DNA from: CAZMXP01 sp964570285
GTDB lineage: Bacteria; Planctomycetota; PLA2
Assembly (NCBI GenBank): GCA_964570285.1
Contig: CAZMXP010000009.1
Coordinates: 31,777-95,776, forward strand
Direction of reading: 5' to 3'
DNA: 64,000 nucleotides
The position numbers were made by a program, and so were the translations under genes. A model generated the notes under the pieces. That model did not search any database. It was not told the DNA's origin and saw only the letters and a list, made by a program, of their open reading frames with translations. Below, piece by piece: positions 25,760 through 38,039 of the stretch. Numbering within the stretch: position 1 is the stretch's first letter; each line of letters starts with the position of its first letter.

Positions 25760-27283
25760 CTATCCCCTGGCGGTGACCGTGACGGCCCAACTGGTCCTTT
25801 CGACGAGCAGGTGCTTCTCGTCCTTGATGACGTGCGGCGTCGGGTCGCGCACCTCGACCGTGACGAGGTGGCGGCCGGGCGCGAGCTTGCCCACCGGGAA
25901 TGTGGCGATGTTGCCCTTGAGCCTGCCGAGCCGGCTCTCCCCGCCCGGCGGCGGCTCCGCGTACGCGTCGCGCGGCGCCGACGCGCGGCCCGCGGCGAAG
26001 TAGAAGCGCATGCCGGAGTCGGTGCGGTCGTCGACGGGGAAGGGCGGCGGCTCGCCCGGGGGCCGCGCCTCGCCGGGACGCCCCGGCGGGACCGGCTCCT
26101 CGGCCGCGAGCGGCGCGACGAACCAGCGCACCTCGAGTGCGTGCGACGCGGGCTTCATCGCCGTGACCCGGAGCAGGTCCTCCGAGCCCTCGACGACGGT
26201 CACCTCCCGCCCCGGCGGCGGCTCCGCCGCGTCGATCGGGTCGATGTATTCGTAGATCACGAGGATGGCCGCCTCGCGGCAGACGGGGCAGTAGGCGTTC
26301 GCGCCTGCGGCGTTCATCGCGCAGGTGCGCGCGGGGCGCCAGACGCCCTTGTTGAAGGTGGCGCCGCCCTCGTAGACGCCGACGTTCTTGACGCGCGCCT
26401 TCAGCATGTGCGCCCACGGCACCTCGTCGGGGTTCGGCGTCAGCGAGGCGTTCGGCGCCTTCAGCGTGAGCGCCATGAACGGCGGCGGAGGCTCCGGGTT
26501 GCCCTGGTACTCGTCGAGCAGCCGCGCGAAGGCGTGGCCGAACTCGTGCACGGTCACGGACTTGTCGGGCCGGCCGACGTTGGCGATGCCGCCGCCGCCC
26601 ATGCCGAGCACGCCGAAGCGCGCGAACGCGATCACGATGCGGTCGTCGCCGCAGCCCGGCACGTCCGCCTGCGCGACCTCGAGCCACTTCATCACGAGCG
26701 CCGGGTCGGCCATCACCTGCCCCTGCGGGCCCGCCGCCTTGCAGTCGAGCGCGGTGCTGAAGTCGGTCTTCTTCTTGCGCGCGCGGCTCCGGTTGCGCTC
26801 CTCGATGCGCCGCTTCTCGTCCTCGCTGAGGTTCGGGTCGACCCCCTCCTCCAGCGACGCGAGCCTCACGAACCAGATGTTGAAGTAGGTGCGGTAGTCG
26901 GAGTAGGCCTTCTCGTTGAACAGCACGTCCACGCAGAGCTTGGCCCACTTCTCCTCGAGGTTCTGGTCGCCCGCGTCGATCGTGAATCCGTCGCCCATCA
27001 CCGCCACGTCGATCCGCCGCGCCGACGGCCCCCCGGTCCAGAGCGCCGTCGTGCCGAGGTAGCAGTTGTCGCCGCTCCGGTCGTAGGCCGCGCGCAGGTG
27101 CCCCGAGGTCGGGTGCTCTTCCGCGAACCTCTCGAAGTGCCGCTGCGCGCTCGCCCACCGCTTGTGGCGCAGGAGGTCGAGCCCCTTCTCGTACTCCGCC
27201 TGCCAGGGGTCGGGCGGCTCCTCGTCGGGCGGATCCTGCCCGAACGCGAGGCCGCCGAGGAGGAGCGCGAGCACCATCCGCAC
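25760..27283 (-). CDS. Secreted M64 (IgA-peptidase-like) metallopeptidase
   Basis: A 507-aa secreted zinc peptidase. It has a signal peptide (about 1-15), a TPR-like N-terminal helical region, then the M64 core with IDVAVMGDGFT and the zinc motif HEFGH (246-250) within HEFGHAFARLLDEY, where the distal Asp/Glu is the third ligand. A C-terminal beta domain (about 370-505) follows. M64 includes IgA-cleaving enzymes, but environmental homologues are generic secreted proteases. The GTG at 27283 lies 6 nt after TAGAAT (27290-27295), so I prefer it to ATG 27277. Confidence 0.8.
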   Translation of the reverse strand: MRMVLALLLGGLAFGQDPPDEEPPDPWQAEYEKGLDLLRHKRWASAQRHFERFAEEHPTSGHLRAAYDRSGDNCYLGTTALWTGGPSARRIDVAVMGDGFTIDAGDQNLEEKWAKLCVDVLFNEKAYSDYRTYFNIWFVRLASLEEGVDPNLSEDEKRRIEERNRSRARKKKTDFSTALDCKAAGPQGQVMADPALVMKWLEVAQADVPGCGDDRIVIAFARFGVLGMGGGGIANVGRPDKSVTVHEFGHAFARLLDEYQGNPEPPPPFMALTLKAPNASLTPNPDEVPWAHMLKARVKNVGVYEGGATFNKGVWRPARTCAMNAAGANAYCPVCREAAILVIYEYIDPIDAAEPPPGREVTVVEGSEDLLRVTAMKPASHALEVRWFVAPLAAEEPVPPGRPGEARPPGEPPPFPVDDRTDSGMRFYFAAGRASAPRDAYAEPPPGGESRLGRLKGNIATFPVGKLAPGRHLVTVEVRDPTPHVIKDEKHLLVERTSWAVTVTARG

Positions 27284-27348
27284 GCAGGAATTCTAGCCCG
27301 GATGGCGGGGGGGCGCGGGGGGGGCCGCGCCGCGTCGTCCGCCGTACC

Positions 27349-27485
27349 GTGCCAGGTAATCCCGCCGCCGCCACCACGCGTAACGCGCGTAACGTGCCAG
27401 GTGATTCCGCCGCGGGGAGCGGGCGTTCCGGCCCACCGGGGGGCGCGAGCCTCCGGGCACGGATGGCGGCGGGATTACCTGGCAC
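27349..27485. mobile_element. MITE-like element, copy 1 (perfect 21-bp terminal inverted repeats)
   Basis: A 137-bp element with perfect 21-bp inverted ends: the left starts GTGCCAGGTAATCCCGCCG (27349-27369) and the right is its exact complement (27465-27485). An internal partial copy of the end (GTGCCAGGTGATTCC) occurs about 45 bp inside. It carries no gene. A second copy in the same orientation lies 370 bp away with about 90% identity in the shared core. Confidence 0.85.
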
Positions 27486-27525
27486 CGTATCCCGTACGGC
27501 TGCGGGTAACCGTTCAGGGGCGAAG

Positions 27526-27816
27526 TCAAAGGTCCTTCAGTGCGATTGCCCACACGACCAGACTACACACCGCCAGCGGAAACGTCAGGTTGACAGCGCA
27601 GGAAGTGGCCTTCGATGCTACCGACGCACTAGTCACCCATACTCCAGCGGCTCCTAGGGCGCTCACGCAAGCGAGCCCCAAAGCGACCGTCGTGGCATGT
27701 AGCTCAAGTCCGCGTTCCATGCCACGATCCGCCGCCAGAAACAAGGCGAGGCCCCCCCACGCAACCATCGCGGGCGATACGAGCACTGCGAGTCCGAGCC
27801 GCCGTTCGTTGGTCAC
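27526..27816 (-). CDS. Small membrane protein between two MITE-like copies
   Basis: A 96-aa protein with three hydrophobic segments (about residues 8-28, 40-62 and 75-93) ending in KDL. Family not recognised. Its DNA is visibly less GC-rich than the neighbours and it is enclosed by two copies of an inverted-repeat element, so it may have arrived recently. Whether it is expressed is unknown. Confidence 0.45.
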   Translation of the reverse strand: MTNERRLGLAVLVSPAMVAWGGLALFLAADRGMERGLELHATTVALGLACVSALGAAGVWVTSASVASKATSCAVNLTFPLAVCSLVVWAIALKDL

Positions 27817-27853
27817 TTCGCATCATCCTCGCCCTACCAGGCTAGCCGATACC

Positions 27854-27982
27854 GTGCCAGGTAATCCCGCCGCCGCGTACCGCGCGTAGCGTGCCAGGTG
27901 TTTGCGCCGCGGGGAGCGGGAATTCCGGCCCACCGGGGGGCGCGATCCTCCGGGCACGGATGGCGGCGGGATTACCTGGCAC
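27854..27982. mobile_element. MITE-like element, copy 2
   Basis: A 129-bp element with the same perfect 21-bp inverted ends (27854-27874 and 27962-27982) and the same internal GTGCCAGGTG sub-repeat as copy 1. It differs from copy 1 by an 8-bp deletion near the left end and a few substitutions. A decayed half-copy (CGCGCCAAGGAATCCCGCCG) is visible at about 28581-28600 upstream of the phosphatase gene. Confidence 0.85.
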
Positions 27983-27996
27983 AGCCCTGCGCGAGG

Positions 27997-28281
27997 TCAG
28001 TCGTAGGCCTCCTTGCGGTGGTGAGCCGCCGTCAGCAGGACAAGCCGTTCGACCTCGTCGATCTCGTAGAAGAACCGCCAGTCGCGAACCCGGATTCGCC
28101 AAGTCTCGGGTGTCCAGCCCCGGAGCTTCCGGATCGACGGTCCGAAGTGCGGCTCGCGCCGGAGGCGCGGGTAGATCTGTTCGCGGAGCTTTTCGGCGAG
28201 GCGCGGACCCGCGGCGCGCGCGACCCGGCGGAGGTCGGACAGGAACCCCGCAGTCTCGAAGAGCCGATACTCAGTCGACAA
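27997..28281 (-). CDS. RelE/ParE-superfamily toxin
   Basis: A 94-aa RelE-fold protein, expected to be a ribosome-dependent mRNA interferase or gyrase-directed toxin. It has the family pattern FLSDLRRV, KLREQIYPRLRREPHFGPSIRKLRG, then TWRIRVRDWRFFYEIDE and LTAAHHRKEAY, with the basic/aromatic residues used by RelE. The likely start is TTG 28281 (the frame has no better one), so it overlaps the antitoxin 3' end by 11 bp. It sits directly next to MITE-like copy 2. Confidence 0.8.
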   Translation of the reverse strand: MSTEYRLFETAGFLSDLRRVARAAGPRLAEKLREQIYPRLRREPHFGPSIRKLRGWTPETWRIRVRDWRFFYEIDEVERLVLLTAAHHRKEAYD

Positions 28282-28513
28282 GCCTGCCCCGACGCTTCTT
28301 CGCCTCCCGGCTGCCGCGCCGCAGCCGCCGCACGAGCGCATCGTCGGCGAGAATGGAGGCCATCTCCTCGTCGGAAACGAAGTCCGCCTCGCGCGCGTAG
28401 CGCAGCGCGGCGGTCTCGATGAAGTTGGAGATCGCCCGATTGGAGGCGTCCGCACGGCGCTTCAGCTCGCGATAGGTCGCATCGTCGAGGCGAAGGGTGA
28501 TCGTCTTGGCCAT
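28271..28513 (-). CDS. Ribbon-helix-helix antitoxin
   Basis: An 80-aa antitoxin. The N-terminal ribbon-helix-helix (MAKTITLRLDDATYRELKRRAD, with the TLRLDD strand) binds DNA. The C-terminal part (about 45-80, ending KKRRGRLVD) would wrap the toxin. ATG 28513 has AAGGAA upstream. It is the first gene of the toxin-antitoxin operon, and a palindromic operator candidate lies just upstream. Confidence 0.8.
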   Translation of the reverse strand: MAKTITLRLDDATYRELKRRADASNRAISNFIETAALRYAREADFVSDEEMASILADDALVRRLRRGSREAKKRRGRLVD

Positions 28514-28533
28514 GTATTCATTTTCCTTCGAAC

Positions 28534-28547
28534 ATGCTCTGGAGCAT
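28534..28547. promoter_or_regulatory. Candidate antitoxin operator palindrome
   Basis: ATGCTC-TG-GAGCAT, a perfect 6-bp inverted repeat, lies 21 nt upstream of the antitoxin start. RHH antitoxins usually repress their own operon from such sites. Confidence 0.5.
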
Positions 28548-28624
28548 TCTACTCGATGCTGCGGTCGTGGTCGTAGATACCGCGCCAAGGAATCCCGCCG
28601 CGACAGGGGCTACACTGACGCCCC

Positions 28625-29926
28625 ATGGCCGGCCCCTTCGACATCCTCGATCCCGCGAGCGGCTCGTGGGAGGATCGCGCGCGGTTCGTCGCGGACATGA
28701 TGCGCGAGATGAGCGCGCAGCAGGATCCGGACACGATGGTGCGGCTCTACAGCGCGCGGATCCAGGCGGCGAGCCACATGCAGCGGTTCATCTCGCTGTC
28801 GCGGCGCGGGGTCGAGCGGCCGCGTGTCGTGCTCGCGCGCGACAACGCGTGGGAGCGGCAGCCCAACGTCTGGACGGAGCGCGAGGCGCTCCCGGTCTAC
28901 GACGGCGGCTTCCTGAGCGAGATCGCCTACTCGGGCGAGGTGCGCATCGAGCAGGACCTGCGGCTGCCGCCGACGGATCCGGCGCACAGGCTGCTCGAGG
29001 GCGTCCGCTCCGCGCTCTCGATCCCGATCTTCGACGCCGGCGAGGCGCGAAACGTGCTGCTGCTCGGCCACGAGAGGCCCGACATGGTCGACCCGTCGAG
29101 CGTCCCGCAGACGCTCTGGTTCACGAACCTCTTCGCGCGCGCGACGCACAACCTCGTCACCGCGCGCCAGCTCAAGGAGGCCCTCGACGCCCTCGACCGG
29201 GAGATGAAGCTCGTCGCCGACGTGCAGCGCGCGCTGCTCCCCCCCGCGCTCCCCCCCATTCCCGGCCTCGAGATCGACGTGCACTACCAGCCCGCGCGCG
29301 ACGCCGGAGGCGACTACTACGACTTCTTCCCGCTCGCCGACGGGCGTTGGGGCATCCTGCTCGCCGACGTGAGCGGCCACGGCACCCCCGCCGCCGTCGA
29401 GATGGCGATCACGCGCACGCTCGCGCACGTCGGCAGCACGCAGGCGACCGAGCCGCGCGACCTGCTCGCCTACGTCAACGAGCAGCTCTGCCTGCGCCGC
29501 TCGACGCCGACCGGGTCGTTCGTGACCGCCTTCCTCGGCGCCTACGATCCGAGCGCGCGCACGCTGCGCTACGCGCTCGCGGGCCACCCGCCGCCGCGGC
29601 TCAAGCGCTGCGGCAGCGGCGGCCACCTCGAGGACCTCGGCGAGCCGACCGGCCTGCCGCTCGGCGTGATGCCGGGCCAGCGGTACCGCGAGTCGGAGCG
29701 CGGCCTCGACGTCGGCGACCTGCTCGTCGCCTACACCGACGGCATCACCGAGGCCGCCGACAGGAACCGCGCTCTCTTCGGCACCGCCCGCCTCGACGCG
29801 TCGCTGAAGGGGTGCGGCACGAGCGTGCGCGAGGTCAAGGCGAGCGTGCTCGCGAGCCTGCGGCAGCACGTCGACGACCGCCCCTTCGAGGACGACGTGA
29901 CGATGGTGGTGGCGCGGGCGGTCTAG
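28625..29926 (+). CDS. GAF-like domain plus SpoIIE/RsbU-type PP2C phosphatase
   Basis: A 433-aa cytosolic signalling protein. Residues about 15-185 form a GAF-like sensor. A coiled-coil linker (LKEALDALDREMKLVADVQRALLP) leads to a PP2C-SIG domain with DAGGDYYDFFPL, LADVSGHGTPAA, TAFLGAYDP, YTDGITEAAD and DDVTMVVARAV, giving the metal-binding aspartates. Such proteins dephosphorylate anti-anti-sigma factors (STAS proteins) in partner-switching stress pathways. No STAS or anti-sigma gene is adjacent. ATG 28625 has TACACT 8 nt upstream (28611-28616). Confidence 0.88.
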   Translation: MAGPFDILDPASGSWEDRARFVADMMREMSAQQDPDTMVRLYSARIQAASHMQRFISLSRRGVERPRVVLARDNAWERQPNVWTEREALPVYDGGFLSEIAYSGEVRIEQDLRLPPTDPAHRLLEGVRSALSIPIFDAGEARNVLLLGHERPDMVDPSSVPQTLWFTNLFARATHNLVTARQLKEALDALDREMKLVADVQRALLPPALPPIPGLEIDVHYQPARDAGGDYYDFFPLADGRWGILLADVSGHGTPAAVEMAITRTLAHVGSTQATEPRDLLAYVNEQLCLRRSTPTGSFVTAFLGAYDPSARTLRYALAGHPPPRLKRCGSGGHLEDLGEPTGLPLGVMPGQRYRESERGLDVGDLLVAYTDGITEAADRNRALFGTARLDASLKGCGTSVREVKASVLASLRQHVDDRPFEDDVTMVVARAV

Positions 29927-30016
29927 TTGCGTCGACAGGCAGGGGAGCGGGGAGGGAAGCGGACACCCGCAAGTGCGCGCGCATTGCCAAAGGGGCCTCG
30001 TGCTACGCTTTCCGCG

Positions 30017-31091
30017 ATGGACCAAGCGCAGCGGCAGTTCCTTGAGATCTACTTGGGAGGGCTGGCGTACCGGCCGCTGGAATCCACAGACCCGGGGCAC
30101 GTGCCGCTGCACGGAAACCACGCCACGGGGCGGGCTGACCCAGCGGAACTTCTCGCGAGGGCGATCGAGTGGACGCCAGGCGAGAGCGTGCAACTCCTCG
30201 GGGGGTTCCGGGGTTCGGGCAAGGGCACGGAGCCGCGCCGCCTCGCGATGCGTCTGTGGGGATGGGGTACGCCGCCGTCCCCTGCGACATGGAGGACTAC
30301 CTCAATCCCTCCGCCGAGATCGACGTGCCGGACTTTCTGATGGGTGTCGCCGGGGACTGGGCGATCTCCTTGCGAAGCAGGCGCTGGATGGCAAGCACCC
30401 CGCTGGGGAGTCCTACTGGACGCGGATCAGGAACTGGCTCGCGAAGAGACGAGTCGAGGTCGACGAGGTGACCGTCTCGGCGGGGCCAGTGGATTTGCAA
30501 GCCCCGCTCCAGCGCGACCCGAGGTTCAAGTCGCGCTTGCAGCAGCGGATGGCGGGGCACCTCGGCGCCTTCGTCGAGGACTTGCGGCGCTGCGTACGAG
30601 CGTGCGCCGCAGCGGTCAAGACGCAGCTGGATCCTACTGCCGAGGTCGTACTCATTCTCGACTCGATCGTGAGGTTGCGCGGGACCCCGGCGAACGCAGG
30701 CCAGATCCACGCCTCGCCGGAGCTGCTCTTCGCCGCCCACGCGGACATGCTGCGGCTGCTGGGCGAGGTCGTGCGGCGGGCGGAGACGGTTCCGGTGGAC
30801 GATCGCACAGTGGGAGATGCGATCAGCGCGATCCGCAGCGACGTCCTGCCGATCAAGGACCAGGACCGGGAGCGGCTCGCCAGGGTGCCGGCAACGCATG
30901 CGGCGGCGCTTCCGGACGGCGCGCGCCTTGCCGACTTCGCCCGATTCCTCGATACGCCTCCCGTGCTCTGTTTCAGGAACGGTCACGAGTGGCACGACGT
31001 CCATCCGCGGATTCGCGAGCTCGTGGCGGATGCTCCTCCGGCCGGCCGCGGGAAGGCCCGGAGACCCCCTCGGAAGGGCACGCGTGCCTGA
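30017..31091 (+). pseudogene. P-loop NTPase gene with two -1 frameshifts in G-runs
   Basis: Three reading frames must be joined to make one protein of about 358 aa. ATG 30017 opens MDQAQRQFLEIYLGGLAYRP and reaches the Walker A GGFRGSGKGTE. After a missing G near 30257-30261 the frame continues MGYAAVPCDMEDYLNPSAEI, then DVPDFLMGVAG. After another missing G near 30350-30353 it continues GLGDLLAKQALDG to the stop at 31091, including TAEVVLILDSIVRLRG (Walker B-like). Both faults sit in runs of four G, so they may be sequencing or assembly errors rather than true decay. The protein would be an AAA/KAP-like ATPase paired with the TPR gene downstream. TACGCT lies 7 nt before the ATG. Confidence 0.65.
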
Positions 31092-32361
31092 ACCGATTCC
31101 CGGCTGCGGGGGCGATCCGGTCGGACCCGACGGGGAGCGGCAGTGGCTACGCCTTAGACGCCAGATCGATCTTGCGGATGGACCCTGGATCGCATTCGTC
31201 TTCTCGGTAGAGCCGACGCAGGTGGAAGTGCTTCGCCGCCGCACGGGAAGCGTCCTCCTTCCAAAGGTGCGCTCGTTCGTGAACCTCAGAGCGCACACGC
31301 CGCTGGAACTGTACCTGGCGTTTCGGTCGCTGCTCAAGGGTAGGCGCGCGCGCGCCCCCGCGGTTTGGCTCGACGTAATCGGCGGCGACTACAACGCCGA
31401 ATCCGGCGGGGCGTGGCGCTGCGCGTGCAAGGAGTTCCTGCTTCGCCTCGACAAACGAAGGGACCGGCTGCGGCAGGCCGCACCCCACGGACTGATTCTG
31501 GCCCTCCCCGCTGATCTCAAGCCCCTCGTGCGGAGCGCTGCGCCCGATCTCTGGTCCGTGCGATCCCTCGTGGTCGATCTCGTTCCGCGTCCCGTCGCAG
31601 ACCGCGGCGGCGCCCCCGTGCGCACGCCTGCAGAGGAGGACACCGCCCAACTCACACTCGCCGAGGCCGAAGGGGCGGTCGCCGAGGGCCATCGCCAGAT
31701 CGACCGTGGAGGCGCGGGCCTTGTCGCGGGTGCGCGATCGCTCGTAGTTGCCGCCTCTGCCTTTCGAAGTCTCGGGCAGGGGTGGCAAGCAAGGGCCACC
31801 GCGGAACGGGCGTTAGCAGCGCTGGATAGCGCCGAATCAGACGCTGAACCGGGGCTTCGAGCCGAGGCTCTCTCGATCCTCGCGAGCTGCGACGCCGCCT
31901 CCGGCGATATCGGCGCGGGCATCGATCACGCGGAGGCTGCTCTCGCAGAGGCGCGCAGAGTCGGTGGTCGGGCAGTCCTGCGCCGCATCAGTGAACTCGC
32001 CGCTCTTCTCGGGGCGGTACGACGCCTCGACGACGTTCGACTCCTCGCTGACGAATCCTTGACTATCTCGCGCCGCATCGTCGACACCCACGGGGAGACG
32101 CCGGAGTCGCTCCGCGACCTCTCCGTCAGCCTCAAGAACGTCGGCGACGTCCGGAGGGCGCTCGGTGACTGCAAGGCCGCGTCCGCGGCGTTCGAGGAGG
32201 CGTTGACCGTCGTCAACCGCCTCATCGCGACTTGGGGCCCGATCGAGGAGGCAGAGACCTTGCGTGGTCACATCGGGGCCTCCATGCGAGCGCTTCACGA
32301 CGCAAGTCCCGATCTCTCCACGCCTCCCATCGATAGTGATGCGACCACTCAAGACGACTAG
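31084..32361 (+). CDS. TPR-type partner of the NTPase
   Basis: A 425-aa protein starting at GTG 31084, which overlaps the NTPase stop (GTGCCTGA). The first half (about 1-170) is a conserved-looking alpha/beta domain with WLRLRRQIDLADGPWIAFVF, LELYLAFRSLLKG and DLWSVRSLVVDL. The second half (about 195-410) is helical with TPR-like units such as GQGWQARATAERALAALDSA and LSVSLKNVGDVRRALGD. I recall ATPase/TPR gene pairs of this kind in large-genome bacteria, without a known function; a role in conflict or stress is only inference. Base composition is lower in GC than flanking genes. Confidence 0.55.
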   Translation: MPEPIPGCGGDPVGPDGERQWLRLRRQIDLADGPWIAFVFSVEPTQVEVLRRRTGSVLLPKVRSFVNLRAHTPLELYLAFRSLLKGRRARAPAVWLDVIGGDYNAESGGAWRCACKEFLLRLDKRRDRLRQAAPHGLILALPADLKPLVRSAAPDLWSVRSLVVDLVPRPVADRGGAPVRTPAEEDTAQLTLAEAEGAVAEGHRQIDRGGAGLVAGARSLVVAASAFRSLGQGWQARATAERALAALDSAESDAEPGLRAEALSILASCDAASGDIGAGIDHAEAALAEARRVGGRAVLRRISELAALLGAVRRLDDVRLLADESLTISRRIVDTHGETPESLRDLSVSLKNVGDVRRALGDCKAASAAFEEALTVVNRLIATWGPIEEAETLRGHIGASMRALHDASPDLSTPPIDSDATTQDD

Positions 32362-32404
32362 ATCCGCTCTATCCAGCGGCCGGATGCTCGCCTAGCGTCG
32401 CCAG

Positions 32405-34524
32405 CTACCGCATCTCCTCCGGCATCCAGTCCGGCAGGTCCGCGAGCGCGCGCCGCGCCGCCTCCGAGGTCGGGATGCCCCACGCCTCGAAGAAGGGGCC
32501 GAGGTTGCGGCCGACGGCGCGGGAGAAGCGCGTCATCCACTGATCGCGCTTCTCGTCGTCGTTCTTCGGGCGCTCCGCCGGCGCGAGCGCGCGGTATTCG
32601 GCGAAGACCTTCATGTAGGTCTCCCAGCCGAACGCCTCCTTCAGCTGCGCATAGCTGAGCAGCGCGAGGAAAGGCTGGTTCTTCCACGCGGTGAACGAGT
32701 TGCCCTGCCCGCGGTGGCGCGCGATCAACTCGCGCCTGCGCGCCGGCTCGATCGCCTCGTGGATCTTGCCCGACGTGCAGACCCTCTCCAGCATGTACAG
32801 CGAATAGAGGTTGCAAGTGACTTCGACCGTGCCGTCGAACGTCCAGTCCCCCTGCTGGTGGTTGTGGCCCATCTCGTGGAACATCCCCCAGTCGCCGTCG
32901 CGCTCGAGCGTCTTGAGGTCGACGAAGCGCGGCGCCGCGTCGAGATGCGTCATGATCGGGTAGCCCGAGTGCATGTAGCCCGCGCTGATCTGCTTGTCGG
33001 TCACGTAGCGCTCGGGCCGCGCGCGCTCGCGCGGGATCGAGGAGAGGTCCGCCGCGGCGTCGAGCACGCGATCCCAGAAGATGAGGAGGGGCCCGGGGAG
33101 GGGGAGCTCCCTGACGAACTCCGAGGGCACCGTGAGGATCACCTTCGACGTCGCGAGTTCCGCCCACGGCCCGGGCGCCTTCCGCCGCTTCGCCCACTCC
33201 TCCGGCGTCGTCTCGCCGAGCCGGTAGAAGGGCGCCTCGACGCAGCCCGACAGCGCGATCTCCCACCGCCCCCCCGAGCCCCCCCCGCCCGTCTCCACAT
33301 AGACGAGGCCGCCGAAGGGATTGGCAAGCTTGACCTCGGCCTTGTCGAGCGCGACCGCGCGCGTGATCTCCGGCGCGCGGTCCCAGTTCGGCTTGTCCCA
33401 GAGCGTGTCGCTGTGCGCGCCGATGCGGAGCGAGAGCCCCTTGCCCACGGCGCCGGGCGGGACCTTCGCCCTGACCTCTTCGCCGGGTCGCGCGTAGAGG
33501 CCGGTGCTGACCCAGCAGCCGACCGTCGATTCCACCGTGACCTCGCGCTCGGCGGCGGGGGCGCCGCGCGCGACCGCGCCCGGGAACTGCTCCGCGGCCG
33601 GGTGCGCGCCGCCGCGGTCGCCGTCGATCAGTTCGTAGGCGAGCAGGACTTTCGCGAGGCCGTCGGCGTCGGTCAGCGGCGGCAGCTTCCGCTTCGTCGT
33701 GCGCAGGAGCTTTCGCAGCCGCGGCAGCAGCACCTCGTCGCCGGGCGGCAGGTCCCGGAGGCAGCGCGAGACGGTGGCGACCGCGGCCGGCTCGGCCTTG
33801 CCGCGCGCGAGCGTGTCGAGCGCCTCGCCCGCGTGGGCGAGCGGCGGGGGGTCGGTGACCTCGAGCAGGCGGTTGCCCGGGACATGGATCGAGCCGCCGC
33901 CGAAGAGGAGGCCGTGGGGCGCCGTGAGGCGGTGGATCGGCAGGTCGCGGCTCAGCGACTTGCCTCGGTTGAGCTGCTCCCAGCCCCAGCCCGTCACGCC
34001 CGTGAGCAGGCCGCCGCCCTTCGCGATGAACTTCTCCAGCGCTTCGATCTCCGCGTCCGAGAGGTCGCGCGGCGCGAGGCAGAGCGCGTCGATGTCGTCG
34101 AGCCGGGCGAGCCAGCCCGCGCCGTCGAGGTCCGCGACGGCGAGGCCGCGGGCGGCGAGCACCCTGGCCGTGTGCGCGAGGCCGCGCACGCCGGCGCGCG
34201 TCTTCCTCTTCTCGCCGCCCGCCCAGCGGACGGCGTTCGCCATCAGCAGCCCGGTGTCCGCCTCGTCGAGCACCGGCCCGAACCAGCCGTCGTGCGAGAA
34301 GAGCACGATCCTCCCCTTGCCCGCGCGCGAGGCCGCGACGACGGGCGCCGCGCCGCCGGCGGCGGGAGCGGCCACGACGGCGAACGCCTTCGGCCCGCAG
34401 ACGCTCAGGAGGCCGGGCACGCCGGGAACGCCGATCCTCGCCACGCCCTCGCAGAGGGGGTCGCGCGCATCCCCGCCGCGCGCGACCGCGAGCAGCAGCA
34501 GCAGGATCAGGCCCGGGCGCATGC

Positions 34525-34528
<4 letters not shown>
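32405..34528 (-). CDS. Secreted M60-family metallopeptidase
   Basis: A 707-aa secreted zinc peptidase. It has a signal peptide (about 1-20) and a glutamine-amidotransferase-like N-terminal part (about 30-200, with LARLDDIDALCLAPRDLSDA). A beta-sandwich (about 310-430) and the M60 catalytic domain follow with HEMGH (551-555) and a downstream TVEVTCNLYSLYM that supplies the next acidic residue. M60/enhancin-like enzymes cut glycosylated proteins such as mucins; the natural target here is unknown. ATG 34528 overlaps the stop of the upstream kinase gene (ATGA), so a cytosolic kinase and a secreted protease share an operon. Confidence 0.8.
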
Positions 34529-38022
<3,494 letters not shown>

Positions 38023-38039
38023 CGGGCGAACGGGCGCGG

